In this document: positions 1-11,655 of the stretch, piece by piece
How positions within the stretch are numbered: position 1 is the stretch's first letter
Layout: the number at the start of each line of letters is the position of its first letter
DNA from: Cryptomeria japonica
Taxonomy: Eukaryota > Streptophyta > Pinopsida > Cupressales > Cupressaceae
Assembly (NCBI RefSeq): GCF_030272615.1
Contig: NC_081415.1
Coordinates: 422,993,757 to 423,057,756, forward strand
Length of the DNA stretch: 64,000 bases
Direction of reading: 5' to 3'
Program-made: the position numbers and the translations under genes
Notes under the pieces: generated by a model
The model's database searches: none
The model's input: only the letters and a program-made list of their open reading frames with translations
What the model was told of the DNA's origin: nothing

Positions 1-744
1 AAATATAATCATTAATTTTGAATTACATAATCTGTTGCTATGGAGTTCCTATGACCATTATCACTGATAATGGAAGACCATTCAAAAATCAAGATGTGAA
101 AGAGCTATGTGAACAGTTTCATATCCAACATAGGTTATCTACTCCATACTATCCACAAGGTAATGGTCAAGTTGAGGCATCAAACAAAACTATCATGAAA
201 ATCTTGAAGAAAACAGTCAATGAAGCTGGAAAAGATTGGCACATTCAGCTAAATCCTACTCTTTGGGCATACTGAACTAGCGTCCGCACTCCAATAGGGG
301 CAAATCCATATTCTTTGGTCTATGGATCAGAAGCTATATTACCTATAGAAGTAGAGATATCTTCTCTACGAGTATCCTTGTATGATCTTATACTAGAAGA
401 AGAACAACGAGTCTCTCGACTCCAGGAATTACAATTGATTCAGGAACGTTGCCAAAATGCAATAGAACATTTGAAAGTATACCAAAAAAGAATGGAAAGA
501 ATGGAAAGAAGCTATAACCACAGAGTAAAGCCACATATTTTCCAGATTGGAGATATAGTTCTAAGGGAGAATCCAAGAAATCAGCAAGACCGGGAAAAGA
601 ACGGAAAATTTGAGCCGAATTGTCTAGGGACCTTTTGTCATAGTAGCAAGTTATGGATCAGGAGCATACAAGTTATCTACCAGTGAAGGTGATTGGTTTG
701 ATGAACCTATCAATTCTATCCATCTCAAGAAATTCTATGCTTGA
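1..744 (+). pseudogene. Integrase C-terminal half (Element 1 pol relic)
   Basis: This is the C-terminal part of a gypsy integrase. Visible are the second catalytic Asp in TDNGRPFKNQD, the catalytic Glu in NGQVEASNKT, and the start of the GPY-type C-terminal region (IGDIVLRENPRNQQDREKNGKFEPN). It aligns almost residue by residue with the integrase of Element 2 at 21430-22120. An in-frame TGA at 273-275 replaces the Arg of the YRTSVRTP motif, consistent with CGA to TGA deamination. A frameshift near 630-650 moves the last 30 or so codons to another frame, where the terminal NSIHLKKFYA-like tail ends at 742-744. No chromodomain follows. It is not functional. Confidence 0.9.
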
Positions 745-2529
745 GATATAAAGTCCTGAAAAAACAATAAAAAGTATATAAAGTCCTGAAAAAATCAATA
801 AAAAGCATATAAAATCCAAAAAAATGCAATAAATTTAGATGGTAAAAACTTGGTAAATAGACACTATCTAAGAAGTAGGTTCCTCCATCTATGAGATCTC
901 TTTGCGCACCTATCCACTCCATCCTATCGCATCTATCGCTTCCATCTATCTTAGTTTATTCATTCCGTCTTTCGCATCCATTTGCTCTGAACCATTTAGC
1001 AAGAAATATGCAGCTTACCAACAGTTATCAATCTTTGACATACTTGTTGTAGTCACTGTCTTGGACCTTATTAGAATCAATTATTCTACATTTGTATCCC
1101 TCCATGGTTTGGATCTTGATCAATTCATACATCCATAATAAATTTTGTCTCCGCTGGGGGCAAAATCCTAATTCCTTTTGCTAAGGTGATCTTTTGAATC
1201 TTTGAAAAAATCCAAAACATTCGAAAAACTTAGGAAAACCAAAAATGCCTAAGATTTTGAAACAAATAACGAGCAAACAAAGCAACAAAAAATCAAGGCA
1301 TTTCATCAATAACTGAATCATGAAACAAAAAAACCGAAGAATCAATCAGCAAGTAATAAAGGATTATCAAAGATCATTCGTCAATATGATTATATCAGTT
1401 AATGACCATAAGAACATGTGAATGACATACAAGATTCAGTGTTTATATCTTAATTTTATTGCTAATCATGTACTCTATGCAACTCAATGATGTCCATGAC
1501 TAGAGAAGCTATGATGAGGCATGATTATTTTCTTTGATTGCTGTCTGTGGTTTATCTCTTACTACGGTATGAACTTGTCTTAGGATATGATTGAAAAAAG
1601 TTCAAGGAGGACGTTCCAAGTCATGCATGAAAGGAGATACTCCTTGTCTGTTCTGCAAGCAATACTTAGGTCAACTTGGATCATTATATCAAGTTTCTTG
1701 TATTAACTTTCTATATCAAAATCAATGTAAGGAATACTCAGGTCATCTTGAATCATTATGTCAAGTTGCTTGTATTTTCTTACAACATTTTAAAGTTCAA
1801 TGATGAAATCAAAGCACTATTACAAGATAGCATATGAAGAATGGCAGTACAATTTTTAGTTAGATCATTTGATTAAGCATTCATTTGTCAGTTGCATTAT
1901 AAGCATATCATTTCATTAACAGATCAATGGTCATAAATAAAGATTGAGTATACTTGGACAAACAAAAATAATTTGCATTTACTCATTATAGGTGCATTCA
2001 TTTTTAGAATTATTTTAAATCATTATCCATTTCATTTAGTTGCATTTTATCATTGTATTAGTTTGCATTCAATTAAGTGCATTTTTTATTCATCATATAG
2101 TGTATCATCATTATAGTTTACATTATCATTCCATTAACGATCATTTAGTTGCATCTTTGCACTTAGATTCATAATCATCATAAACATTATATAAAAATAA
2201 AAAACATTTCATATAGATCATTTACATCATCATAAAATAAACCACATCAATCATTCACTTGCATTCCATACAGATCACTACATTTGCATCATTTAAGATA
2301 GAATTCATTTTCATTTGCATCCAAAATCATCAAAATCAAAAATCAAAACAAAAACATTTTATCATTGGATCATATAGATCATAAGCATAAGGCAAGACAA
2401 TCATCATCCATCTAATCACTGCATCCATATAATCAAAGCATATAGATCATCAAATAAACAATACAAATGCTCCAAAACAAGTCACGGTTGTCTTGTACCA
2501 CTACCACCTGAATCTATCTGTCTCTGTGA
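745..2529 (+). other. Element 1 spacer between pol and antisense gene
   Basis: No credible coding sequence is seen. The stretch is A-rich just after pol (745-840), as in Element 2. It holds a decayed copy of the post-pol hairpin at 841-865. Around 1500-1800 it matches the Element 2 spacer at about 23060-23280 (shared wording such as TGCTGTCTGTGG and ACTTGTC.AGGATATGA). From 1860 to 2480 it is CATT/ATCATT-rich and resembles the CATTTGCATT-rich spacer at 23400-23700 in Element 2. Confidence 0.6.
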
Positions 2530-4583
2530 CTATGGGCGAGAAGATCCTCCAGATGCCTGTCTCCCATGATCACCACTCCTTTGAGGAGGTCCCATGACGC
2601 CACCACTGCTAGTGTCCATCAACACGGTGGTATGATAACTACTTGATCTCTGGCTCTCTGCAACTACCTCCTCATATCATCGTTGCCAGTGGGAAGTCTC
2701 CTTCCCAGCCCAAACTAATGCTCTAATAGTGTCAACCAAGAGAGTACCTGATCCAACCTGTTGAATGTGATCAAGAAGGCCCTAAGTATTATGTTGTCTT
2801 ATAATAACTCTATCCCTCTCAGTCATAAGAGTCTGCACCTGTGCTCGAAGCCGATCAATTTGTACTCTAAGACTGTCAATGGTATCTTGCTCTGGCACAT
2901 CATGCTCTGGTAAATCCTGCGGTGGTGTATGAACCCCAATCCTCTCCTCACCAACACCTTTCCCAACTGCTGGAATCTCGGTCCGAGTAACTCTCCAAAC
3001 CCGTCATCTAATCAGGGGAACATGATCCTTAGGATCCTCATCATCTCCACCATGCACTGCAATAACCCTAGGTTCTAGCTAAATCTGTCCAAAATCAATG
3101 CCTCTCCTGCAACCCCCATCTAGTCCAGTCACCCTGCCTCCTCCTATCAATGGAAAACCTCTTGGTGATCTCATGTCTGCCCTGCCATGCTCTCTCCCAA
3201 TCCGTCCAACATCTCTCCCACCCATAGCATGTGGTCTCCCAATCCTGTCAACTGGTCCAAACGGTCCTCCACGGACTCTCAAGCAAACTCCCCTCCATCC
3301 AGGTCTCCTACCACCACCACCTCCATCCCCACCCTCATCTCCACCTCCCCCAGCCACCCGAGCAGCTCTAAGCTCTCATCTCCATCTCCATCTCCTAAAA
3401 ATTGGATCATCTGAATCATCATTATCATCTCCTGAGTTGGGAGGACGATCTGCTGGATCAGTAATACAAGGAAATGGATGAGCTAATATGTACTAAGCAT
3501 AATCTGTAGTAACCCCAGGATCAACAATGTGCAATCTCATATCATAAGCCACTCTTAGAGTAACAACAAACTCTGCACGAGCAATCTCAAATGATAACAA
3601 AGGTCCCCAATCTCGCCTATCTTTGACTGATGAGCATATATCATCACACCAATAGGCATAGGTTGGATCATCCCAAACTGTCTTAGAATGCGACTAATCA
3701 ACTATCGCTCAACAATGTAAGGTGTCCAACCAATGAGATATCTACTCTGCATAATAAATGGTAATGTCTGTGCATCATCCATCCATGGCTCACAATCAAG
3801 ATATGGTCTCCAAGTAATGTTATCTAATGAATTAGGCACCCAACGCCAATACTCCATCTTACCCAGCTTATGTCGAGTAAGGATACCTGCATAAAAATAT
3901 ACATATGGCTGCCTCTCTCCATGAACTCTATGATGGATAGGCCCCGTAATAGCAATGTGCTCCCAACACTAGATCTGCAATAAAGTGCATGTTGTAGACA
4001 AACTCGCACTCTCATCATACACCACCTGATGAAGATCATGATATAAATGTGCCAGCATGCAAACACCCCAGGCATATCAAGTATGATGCTACATCATACT
4101 TAAGAGAATCTCACCCCATCCAACCAAAAAACCTCATGATTGCCTATCAGGACATATAAATCCTCCAATTAGACTAACAAGAATAACGGGAAGAGCCTCA
4201 TAATAGTTCACCATATCAACCCATCAGATCTCTCCTCTACCAATGCTATCATCAACAAACACAACTCTACAAGCCTCTGTACCAACACGATCCTGAAAAT
4301 CATACTGCACTAGTTCACCAATCACTGGGATATGCAGAATCCTATAGACATCCTCAAGAGTCACACTAATCTCACCCATAGGAAGGTGGAAAGTGTTATG
4401 CTCACTATGCCATCTCTCGGCTAATGCCGTCAACAATCCTCTATTATGTGTAATCTCAGGCATATACAACAAATGACGTAAACCATAGGCATCTATATGT
4501 CTAATCTCAGCCTGTGTCAATTCTGGCACCAAATGACGTACTGCCGGTAGTTTCTCTCGACACTGTAAAACATCAAGTTTCTC
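2530..4583 (-). pseudogene. Antisense PMD gene, exon 2 relic (Element 1)
   Basis: Read on the minus strand from 4583, this resembles the plant mobile domain (PMD) proteins of Elements 2 and 3. Recognisable signatures are LLTALAERWHSEHNTFHLPM, VTLEDVYRILHIPV, then ICPDRQS, YAWGVCMLAHLY, and YLIGWTPYIVER. A Gly/Arg-rich stretch follows (about 3080-3480), then a heptad-like coiled coil (DTIDSLRVQIDRLRAQVQTL) and a tail with SGGVMGPP. The frame is clean only for 4224-4583; below that many stops and shifts break it. Exon 2 starts directly after an AG acceptor with GAG in frame, exactly as in Elements 2 and 3. PMD proteins in plants include host factors and transposon-encoded forms; the role here is unknown. 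Confidence 0.75.
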
Positions 4584-4619
4584 CTATTAATCAAGAGAAA
4601 TTTATCTATCTATCAAACC

Positions 4620-4900
4620 AAATTGAAGCAACTTATGCTATCAAATCATTTTAAAACCTATCAATCATGGTTTTCTATCAATCAATCAAGCTAATCAAGA
4701 AATCTATCAAGCAATCAAGCTAATCAATCAATCTATCAAGCAATCACGCAATCTATCAATCAATCAAGCAATCTATCAATCAATCAAGCTAATCAAGAAA
4801 TCAAGCAGTATATTAATCAATCAATCTATCAAGCAATCAAGCAATCTATCAATCAATCAAATCAATGTATCACATCAATCAATCACATAATCAGTCAATC
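4620..4900. repeat. AATCAATCAAGC-type tandem repeats (PMD intron, acceptor side)
   Basis: Short imperfect tandem repeats built from CAATCAAGC, AATCTATCAATC and CAATCAAGCTAATC. They sit inside the predicted intron (4584-5356) of the antisense PMD gene, just upstream of its 3' splice site. The same position holds other repeats in Elements 2 and 3. Confidence 0.8.
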
Positions 4901-4984
4901 AAGTCCCTATTTCATTATCAATGCATATTAAACACATTAAATCTAATCATCTAAGTGATTTTTAGCCTTTGCACTTATCAAAAA

Positions 4985-5310
4985 CATCAATTTTGAGCAA
5001 AAGCGCTATCCTATTGAGTATTTGCGCTAAACTACAACAAATGTGCTAAATCTAAAGGCATTTGCGCTAAACTAGTGCATATGCGCTATTCTTTTGAACA
5101 AATACACTAAATCTACACGCATATGCACAAACCCATGCAAAAGCGCTACCTTATTGAGCAAAAGCGTTAACAAATGAAACATTTGCACTAAAACATGAAA
5201 ATGTGCTAATCCTAATTGCATATGCGCTAAAACAAATTGCAAAAACACTAACCTAAAGCCGAAAAAATCACAAAAAATTTGAAAATTCAAAAACGCGCTA
5301 AAAACATGAA
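4985..5310. repeat. GCGCTAA motif array (PMD intron, donor side)
   Basis: About thirteen copies of a short core, GCGCTA or variants such as GTGCTA and CACTAA, occur every 20-30 bases. On the antisense transcript this reads TTAGCGCA. The same TAGCGCA core fills the matching place in Element 3 (56720-57070), whereas Element 2 has a CGCGTCTGTG motif there. Confidence 0.8.
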
Positions 5311-5356
5311 AATTTGCACAAAAATTTGACAACAAAGCTCGGGATAAGATACCTAC

Positions 5357-5427
5357 CGGATATCCATACTCGGTAGGTCGCTGATAACGCCAAACTCAGA
5401 ACGATGGTTCTTCACAGGAATCACCAT
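5357..5427 (-). pseudogene. Antisense PMD gene, exon 1 relic (Element 1)
   Basis: On the minus strand a stretch ending CAGCGACCTACCGAG...ATCCG is followed at 5356 by the donor GTAGGT. It aligns without gaps over its last 27 bases with exon 1 of Element 2 (CAGCGACCAGCCGATG...). In the frame that joins exon 2 in phase, both encode an F/Y-Q-R-P motif before the junction. The ATG at 5427 is out of phase with that frame and an upstream TGA interrupts it, so this copy is decayed. Confidence 0.55.
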
Positions 5428-5740
5428 TTCGCCACCTCAGCAAGAATATTTTCTCCACAAGGATAACAATGAAATTAAAATTAGCCTTGGTTAATTTAAT
5501 ATTTACTATTTGAAGAGTAATTAATGCTATTCAATGGGGCAATTTAATTTGTTTTTTACAAATGAATTTAATTAACTAATTATTTTATCAATTATCATGA
5601 GATCAATCGTTCAAACCAAAGTTTTCAACAATTCACGATCAACCTCCTGAGGGGGCACACAATCAAGATTTTCAAACTCTATCAGGCGCATTATCAAGAC
5701 TTAATTTAATCTTTGAAACAATGTTGTCTTCACATCATTT

Positions 5741-5755
5741 CAAAGAGGGGCAAAA
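5741..5755 (+). other. Polypurine tract (Element 1)
   Basis: CAAAGAGGGGCAAAA lies immediately before the LTR start TGTATACA. The identical 15-mer precedes the 3' LTRs of Elements 2, 3 and 5. It is the expected primer site for plus-strand DNA synthesis. Confidence 0.9.
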
Positions 5756-7076
5756 TGTATACACATAAAAATTGGCTATGAGCAATTAAATAAATATTTT
5801 ATATTTATTTAATAATTATTCTTCTATTAAATAGTTAATTTGAAAAGATTAATTTATTTAATTCAGTTTCGTGTCTTTCTATTAATTAGTATTTTATTAA
5901 TTAATTCATCTATCCTATTCTTCTAATAAATTAAATATCTAATATTTAATTATCCTTTTAATCAAGTTAATTAAATATCTAATATTTAATTATCTCCTCC
6001 AAACAATTAAATATCTAATATTTAATAGTTATTCTCCTATCCTATAGTCTCAAATATTAAATAATTCTCAAAAAATTTTAATCCCTTTTCCAACTCACCC
6101 TCCATCTCCACTTCGTCTTCCCTTTTCCAACTCATCAAACATGTGGCTAAGGAAATTAATATTTCTTAAATATTAATTCATCATTTATCTCCAACTTCCA
6201 AAATTAATGAATATTGTGTATGTACACACATTTCATAACCATTTCCTATATTCTCCCCAACACCCCCTACATCTTAGGAAGGACTTGAGTCCACTTGTCC
6301 TCTCATGCCTAAATTTCCTCCAACCATCCCTAGATTTCCTCAGTCAGCAACCCAGTCAAGGTGAGATGAGCGACACTTGTCTTCTCCTTCCCCCTTTCTC
6401 TCAACCTTCACCTTTGCTCACAACCATTCAAATCTGTAGCTCTGATCATGACCGTTGATCTAAGCCACATCATCTCATCCTCTCAAAGTCTATAAAATCA
6501 AGAGCTTCAGTTGAGAGATTTAATCTTCAAGTTAGTCTTCAAATCAATCATATGCATCTGTGAGTTTTTGAAGAAAATAGCAAATAGCAAATAGCAATTA
6601 TCATATAATATCATTTAGCATAATCATTTTAGCATAATCATGTAGTATTGCATATCATAGTATCAGTTAACTACAAGTTATCAATCCATTCTTCATATGC
6701 CATCTTGGAAGCCATCAGTGCATTGTTTGAGAGCACACCATCTGCAACCAGGAACAATGGAGTTAGGACACAATGAGACATAAGCCATGAAGGTAATATT
6801 AGTATTTTATTTCATATTTACTTCATGTAGTTTCATTGGTTGAGTTTGGATTTCCTGTAGTATTTCCATTTGTATTTTGTGAAACTAACTTATTGCAGGT
6901 ATCATTCTGAGGATGAAATTCAAGTCAACACAATAACCATCATTGTTAGTGTAAGTGGTAACTACTATTCTATATATCAGTTCTCATGAAGGTTTTGAGT
7001 TAATTACTTAAAAAAAGAAGTCATATATGATTAAATAATTCCTTATTCTTAAGAATTTATAAGAAGGGACATTACA
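5756..7076 (+). repeat. 3' LTR of Element 1
   Basis: It begins TGTATACACA directly after the polypurine tract. The first 350 bases carry AT-rich palindromic blocks (AATTAAATA...TATTTAATT), a feature of all LTRs in this family. A promoter-like TATAAAAT lies at 6491. The end at 7076 (GGGACATTACA) is inferred by comparison with the Element 4 LTR end GGCATTACA; the 5' partner is outside the window. Confidence 0.65.
6491..6498 (+). promoter_or_regulatory. TATA box in Element 1 LTR
   Basis: TATAAAAT, in a less AT-rich stretch about 735 bases into the LTR. Its relative position matches the TATA boxes of the other LTRs here. Predicted from sequence only. Confidence 0.5.
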
Positions 7077-7338
7077 TTCACTAGCATTCCATACCAATAA
7101 ATTCAAACAACCTTATCTATTATAGATAATATCACAAGGAATTGATACCCATGACAATATGTTCTACAACTTGCACAAAAGAAAGCAAAGTCTATTGTAT
7201 TGCATTAACAAAGTCTTGATAAATTCTTGCAAAGATCTAAAACTATCTGATGATGACTAGTATTACAAAACCTTCTCATATATATGAGAATCATGAGTCT
7301 TTTGAAATGAAGGGGTGCACCCATTTTGAACTAAACAG

Positions 7339-10300
7339 CTATAGTTTGTTAAACTTAGACATAAACAAATTAAGTATTCCAATATGATGGATATAATCAT
7401 CATCTTGGTAACACTGGAAGTTTGAGGTCCATTTCTTCATTGCGCTCTCCATGGTATAGGATGTCTCTATCATCTTAATCACATATGGAGCTAGATCCCC
7501 ATCCTCATCGACTAGTCCTCTAGTTGTTCTCATGAAACCTGTCAATTGAAGTTGCCAGTTTCCCAATGACACTAGTTCTCCATCATGGAATGTGGCTAGC
7601 AATTGGATCGATTGTTCATTCTCTAGGAATTGGATGGCATTTTTCAACTTGTCCTCAAATTCATTGTGTGCCTTCAGCAGGGTATCTGCTTCACTCTTAT
7701 CCTATGGAGTCATAGAGTCGTGAGTGGTCATGATCTCCTGGATCCATTCATACAACCTCATATGCTTTGTGTATTCTTTGATGGTACCAATTTGCATCTT
7801 CCATAAGTCTTTAGAATACATTAGCATAACCTTAAACAAGCATCAACTATGTCATCAGCAAGCTTGACAATGCAAGCCTATGAAAATTTAAGCAATCTAT
7901 TCCCCTTCTCTCTCTTATACCTTCAATATGAAGCATCCTGGATTGTTTCAAGCATATCTTTATTAGTTTCATAAGTAGCAAGTACAACCTATATAATGCT
8001 TGGGGTTGATTCCAACTGTAATGCCTTATCCTACCAATATTGTTTCTCTTCCTGTGCTTTCTCATAAAGGCCTTTGATAGTTTGGTTTTCCCTCACCAAG
8101 AACTCAACTTGTTCTTTGTTTATCTTCACAACATTGAGGTTTTCCAACTTGATGGATCATGAGGTGACCAAATGCTTCATCTATGTCTACCAGCAGGGTC
8201 TCTTGCCTCTTAGATATAGAGCCCATAGCAAGAAGGCCTTCTACTCTAGATCATACCCTGAACCTATAAATATCCTATCAACCTCCTCTGGTAACAATTG
8301 CTTGTCATTGTGTTGCTTTCTCCTAAAGTTGTCAAACATAATAGAAGCTTTCATTTTCCACCCAAGGTAAATTATCACACCAGCATACTTGAGGAGTTGT
8401 CTTCCTCTTTCCGGGGTCATTTCTCTTTTCTCAGAATTGATTTCGTCCTGCAGCATTCGTAGAGTGTCTCCCTCTATCATGTTTGCCATCTGTTTCCTGA
8501 TCGTCCTACCTTTGTATTTATATAATAAGGTTTCAAACTCAGGAGTGTTAACAAATTCCTCATGCTCGAGGATTCTGACATCATCAATTTCCATCTTGTA
8601 GGGTTGTCCTGTTGCTAGATCCACGTTGTGATCAAGTCCAAAAACAGTGGGTGGCACATCTTCTTCTATGTTAATAAATTCTGAAGTTGATTCAGGGGAT
8701 AAGAAGGCAATGGGATTAGTTTCCCTAGGATCATTAATCCTTTCTCTAAAGAAATACAATGACACTATATTATCTAGAATCTCCAAATCATGAGACATTA
8801 GTTTGTTCGCTTTGTCCACGGGGTCATCAATTGCTTTGAGGATTTATTTGTTGATCTTTCCCCTCCTCAATTTCTATTCATATGCTTTAGCTACCTTATC
8901 ATGCGTGGACCTCTTCTTGATTGCTTCCTCCCTTTCCATATTCCTGATGAAGTCATCGATCATTAATGGCACTTGTTCTATGGCTTTGAATCTCTATGAC
9001 ATTCTAGGCCCCCGCATATATCCTTCTGGATCAAAGTTGGGCCTGGGATCTCCTTTCACAAGGTGGAAATATTCTACTTATTTTGCAGTAAACCATAACT
9101 TTTTGAACTCTTAACAAGAAAATCAGAAAAAGGACAACAAGCCAAGCACAATTGACTGCTTCCCATGATTTGTAAGATTTTTGGCACTAGCTATAGACAA
9201 TTGCCTAATGATTTCCAAATAAGCAATTTTGTCCAGGACAGTCATAGGCAATAAGTAAGGTTCTCCCTTGAACCCATACACCCTAATCTATGTGTAATCA
9301 AAGAAACAATACCAATCCCCCCAATTATGGGTAATGTGGCTTTCTTTATCAAAATATTTAGGTCGGAGGAATTTCTTAACCTGAGGGGAAAGTGAAAAAT
9401 CACATGGATGTCCAAGAAATTTGTATAACGGTTTCACAAAATGTTCTTCAAAGTGCATGTACTAGATGTTAATGTATCTTTGGTCCCAAGCTGATAACCA
9501 TAATTGCACTGGCTTGTAGATTCCTTCTCTATCATAATCCCTAATGGACAGACCTTGAGTCCACAACCCTATATCTTGACCAACGAATAGCAACCTATGC
9601 ATAAGGTGAGAGTAGTATCTGAAATTCACATTAACCCCGTCTCCCTTTAATTTTTATAACCCATGGTTGATGGAACGAGCTAAGTAAGAAGAATAATCAA
9701 AGGTCCTTGGGTCCTTTGATTAGATGTTGGCACAAATCACCATAGCAACAATGTCCATTAATGGGGAGGCTTTCATGCCCAACACTTGTGTAGTACAATA
9801 ATAGGTGAACTTAAAGTAGGGAGAAAACAAGTTAACATCAAATGGGGCTTTGTCAGTATCTACAAACAAAGTCAAAGCTCCTTCAGTCTTCAGTCTGTGT
9901 GGTGGGAGTCTCCATCATTTATATGTTCTCTCCATGTTTAAATACTCATCCACCAACTTTTTGGCATCAAATTCATCCTCATGCCCCCATTCTAGACCAA
10001 AAACTTGCTCAATGTACTCTTTACTAATCGGCAATAGGCAATTCCCTTTGTAGTTGCAAATGGTTTGCATTTGTGGGTCATACATGTCTACCAATGTTAT
10101 TATCAACTCTACATTCACAAAGACGTTAGGAATGACAAGTCTCCCTAGATTCAACTTCCAAATATTGCACACTAGTTCTACTACAAACCATCTAGCATAG
10201 CTGAAAATGAACAATTCATGCCCTCAAACCTCTGGCCAAATGTCCCCTATGTTTTCAAATCTATCTTCCACTCCCTCATCATCATTCTTAATCTTTCTAG

Positions 10301-10454
10301 ACCGGTGACTTGAGAGAGGGAATTGGTCTATTAGGTCCTAGTCTAAGGGTTGACCTTCCTTTTTCTATCATTTTGGCTTTTCTTCTTTGGTTTTAGGAGG
10401 GTGAGGCTCTTTGTTCTTCTTTGTTTTAGCTTTCCTAGATGATGAAAATTCCAT
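7339..10454 (-). pseudogene. Unrecognised long minus-strand coding relic
   Basis: A decayed gene of roughly 1000 codons reads leftward from an ATG at 10454 (MEFSSSRKAK, Lys-rich start). The same frame reappears at 10214-9915 (CNYKGNCLLPISKEYIEQVF) and 8819-8241 (192 residues, charged, no known motif seen). Frameshifted pieces follow at 8065-7847 and 7647-7339. In-frame stops interrupt the N-terminal part. I do not recognise the family. Just upstream of its start lies an array of TTCGATGAA-type repeats, which recalls the repeat-filled 5' region of the antisense PMD genes. It may therefore be an antisense gene of an older retroelement into which Element 2 inserted; that is inference. Confidence 0.45.
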
Positions 10455-10739
10455 ATTTATGTTCAATTCAAAAGAAGACAAGAAATTTTGAGAAGCACTT
10501 ATAGTTTTTACTTCTTTCCATGAAGAATTATGTGACCCCTAGTGCACCAGTTCCTTCTTTCCTTGATGAATTTATCCGCCTAAACAATTTTGGTATCCAA
10601 GTAGTTTGATTACTTATGGTACTATAATGGTCATTAAGAAATGCATTTTGAATTTATGATGATGTGACTCATTTGGATTCGTGTAATATTTCCTGGTGGA
10701 TTGATTGTGCTTTTTTGGTGATTTTTTCCTTTTGATGCA

Positions 10740-11640
10740 TGAGCGTGCCACATTTCTCGAAGGTAACTCCTATTTTGATGAAACATACACCTTCGATGAA
10801 TTTCTTTTCATGTTCTTCGATGCCCTAGTTTCATTGATGCCCATCTTCAGTATAGACCCAACACTATTTATTTTGTTTCGATGAAACTCTCTCTTTGCTC
10901 ATGTGTTGTCACCTTTAATCGATATGCATTTTCTATCGACAACCATATTTTAATGAGTTATCCATTGAATTCATTGATATTGGATTTTTGATAAAAGGTC
11001 CCATTTCACCATGCACTCTAATGCTTTACTCGATAGCTTGTTTTCATTGAAACCCCTTTTACTTCGATGAGATCTCATTCCATTTCATCGATCTGTGACT
11101 CCGCCCAGAGGGCCCCACTTCATATCCACTTCGATGCATCTCGTGCTTCGACATATGCTTTTGGGATTTTACCGACATGTCCTTTTCATCGATGAGACAA
11201 TCTTTATGAGATTGTGCCCATTTTCATCGAACTGGATACTTCGATGGAACTCAATCTTTCGATAGATACTTTCAGGGTCAAGTTGATATGCTTGTCTCAC
11301 TTTCTTTTTGTTTCAATGGAACATGCTTCTTTGATAAGTTGTTTATCCCATTCATCAAAACCCTTGTTTTATCGCCAAGTTCCTTTCGCTGAAATTTGGC
11401 ATGATTTCATCGCAATACATATTTTGATGAAACTTTGCCTTCGCCAATAGTTCATTCGATTCTTCTGACATAATCCTTTCATTGAAAAAGTTTGCTTCGG
11501 CAAGACAGTTGTTATTTTCATGGATGTTGAGTTTTCGATGAAACTTTTGTGTCGCTAGGTGCCTTTTTTATTTCCTCGACAACGCTCTTTCATCGAAAGG
11601 CTTTTCTGGTTACATTTTAATGCCTCTCGAGTTACCCTAA
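10740..11640. repeat. TTCGATGAA/TTTCATCGA dispersed motif array
   Basis: Over about 900 bases a core TCGATGAA or its complement TTCATCGA, with variants, recurs at least 25 times at 20-50-base spacing. The stretch is otherwise without an open frame. It lies upstream of the minus-strand relic at 7339-10454 and is cut on the right by the Element 2 insertion at 11656. Confidence 0.75.
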
Positions 11641-11650
11641 TGAGGGATTT

Positions 11651-11655
11651 GATAG
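11651..11655. repeat. Target-site duplication GATAG, left copy
   Basis: GATAG directly precedes the 5' LTR and is repeated directly after the 3' LTR at 27840-27844. Five bases is the usual duplication length for Ty3/gypsy integration. Confidence 0.95.

Larger units (their letters stand above)
1..7076 (+). mobile_element. Element 1: 3' part of a Tat-like Ty3/gypsy LTR retrotransposon
   Basis: The window opens inside the integrase of a decayed plus-strand LTR retrotransposon. The order is integrase relic, non-coding spacer, antisense PMD relic, polypurine tract at 5741 and 3' LTR from 5756. Element 2 shows the same order intact. The 5' LTR, gag and most of pol lie outside the window, so neither a target-site duplication nor LTR divergence can be measured. 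Frameshifts and stops throughout mark it as older than Element 2. The right end at 7076 is inferred from a terminal TTACA resembling the LTR end of Element 4, so it may be off. Confidence 0.75.

Noticed and set aside
3098-3481. 127-residue Pro/Ser-rich plus-strand frame
   Set aside because: It is the complement of the Gly/Arg-rich part of the antisense PMD relic; no independent evidence.
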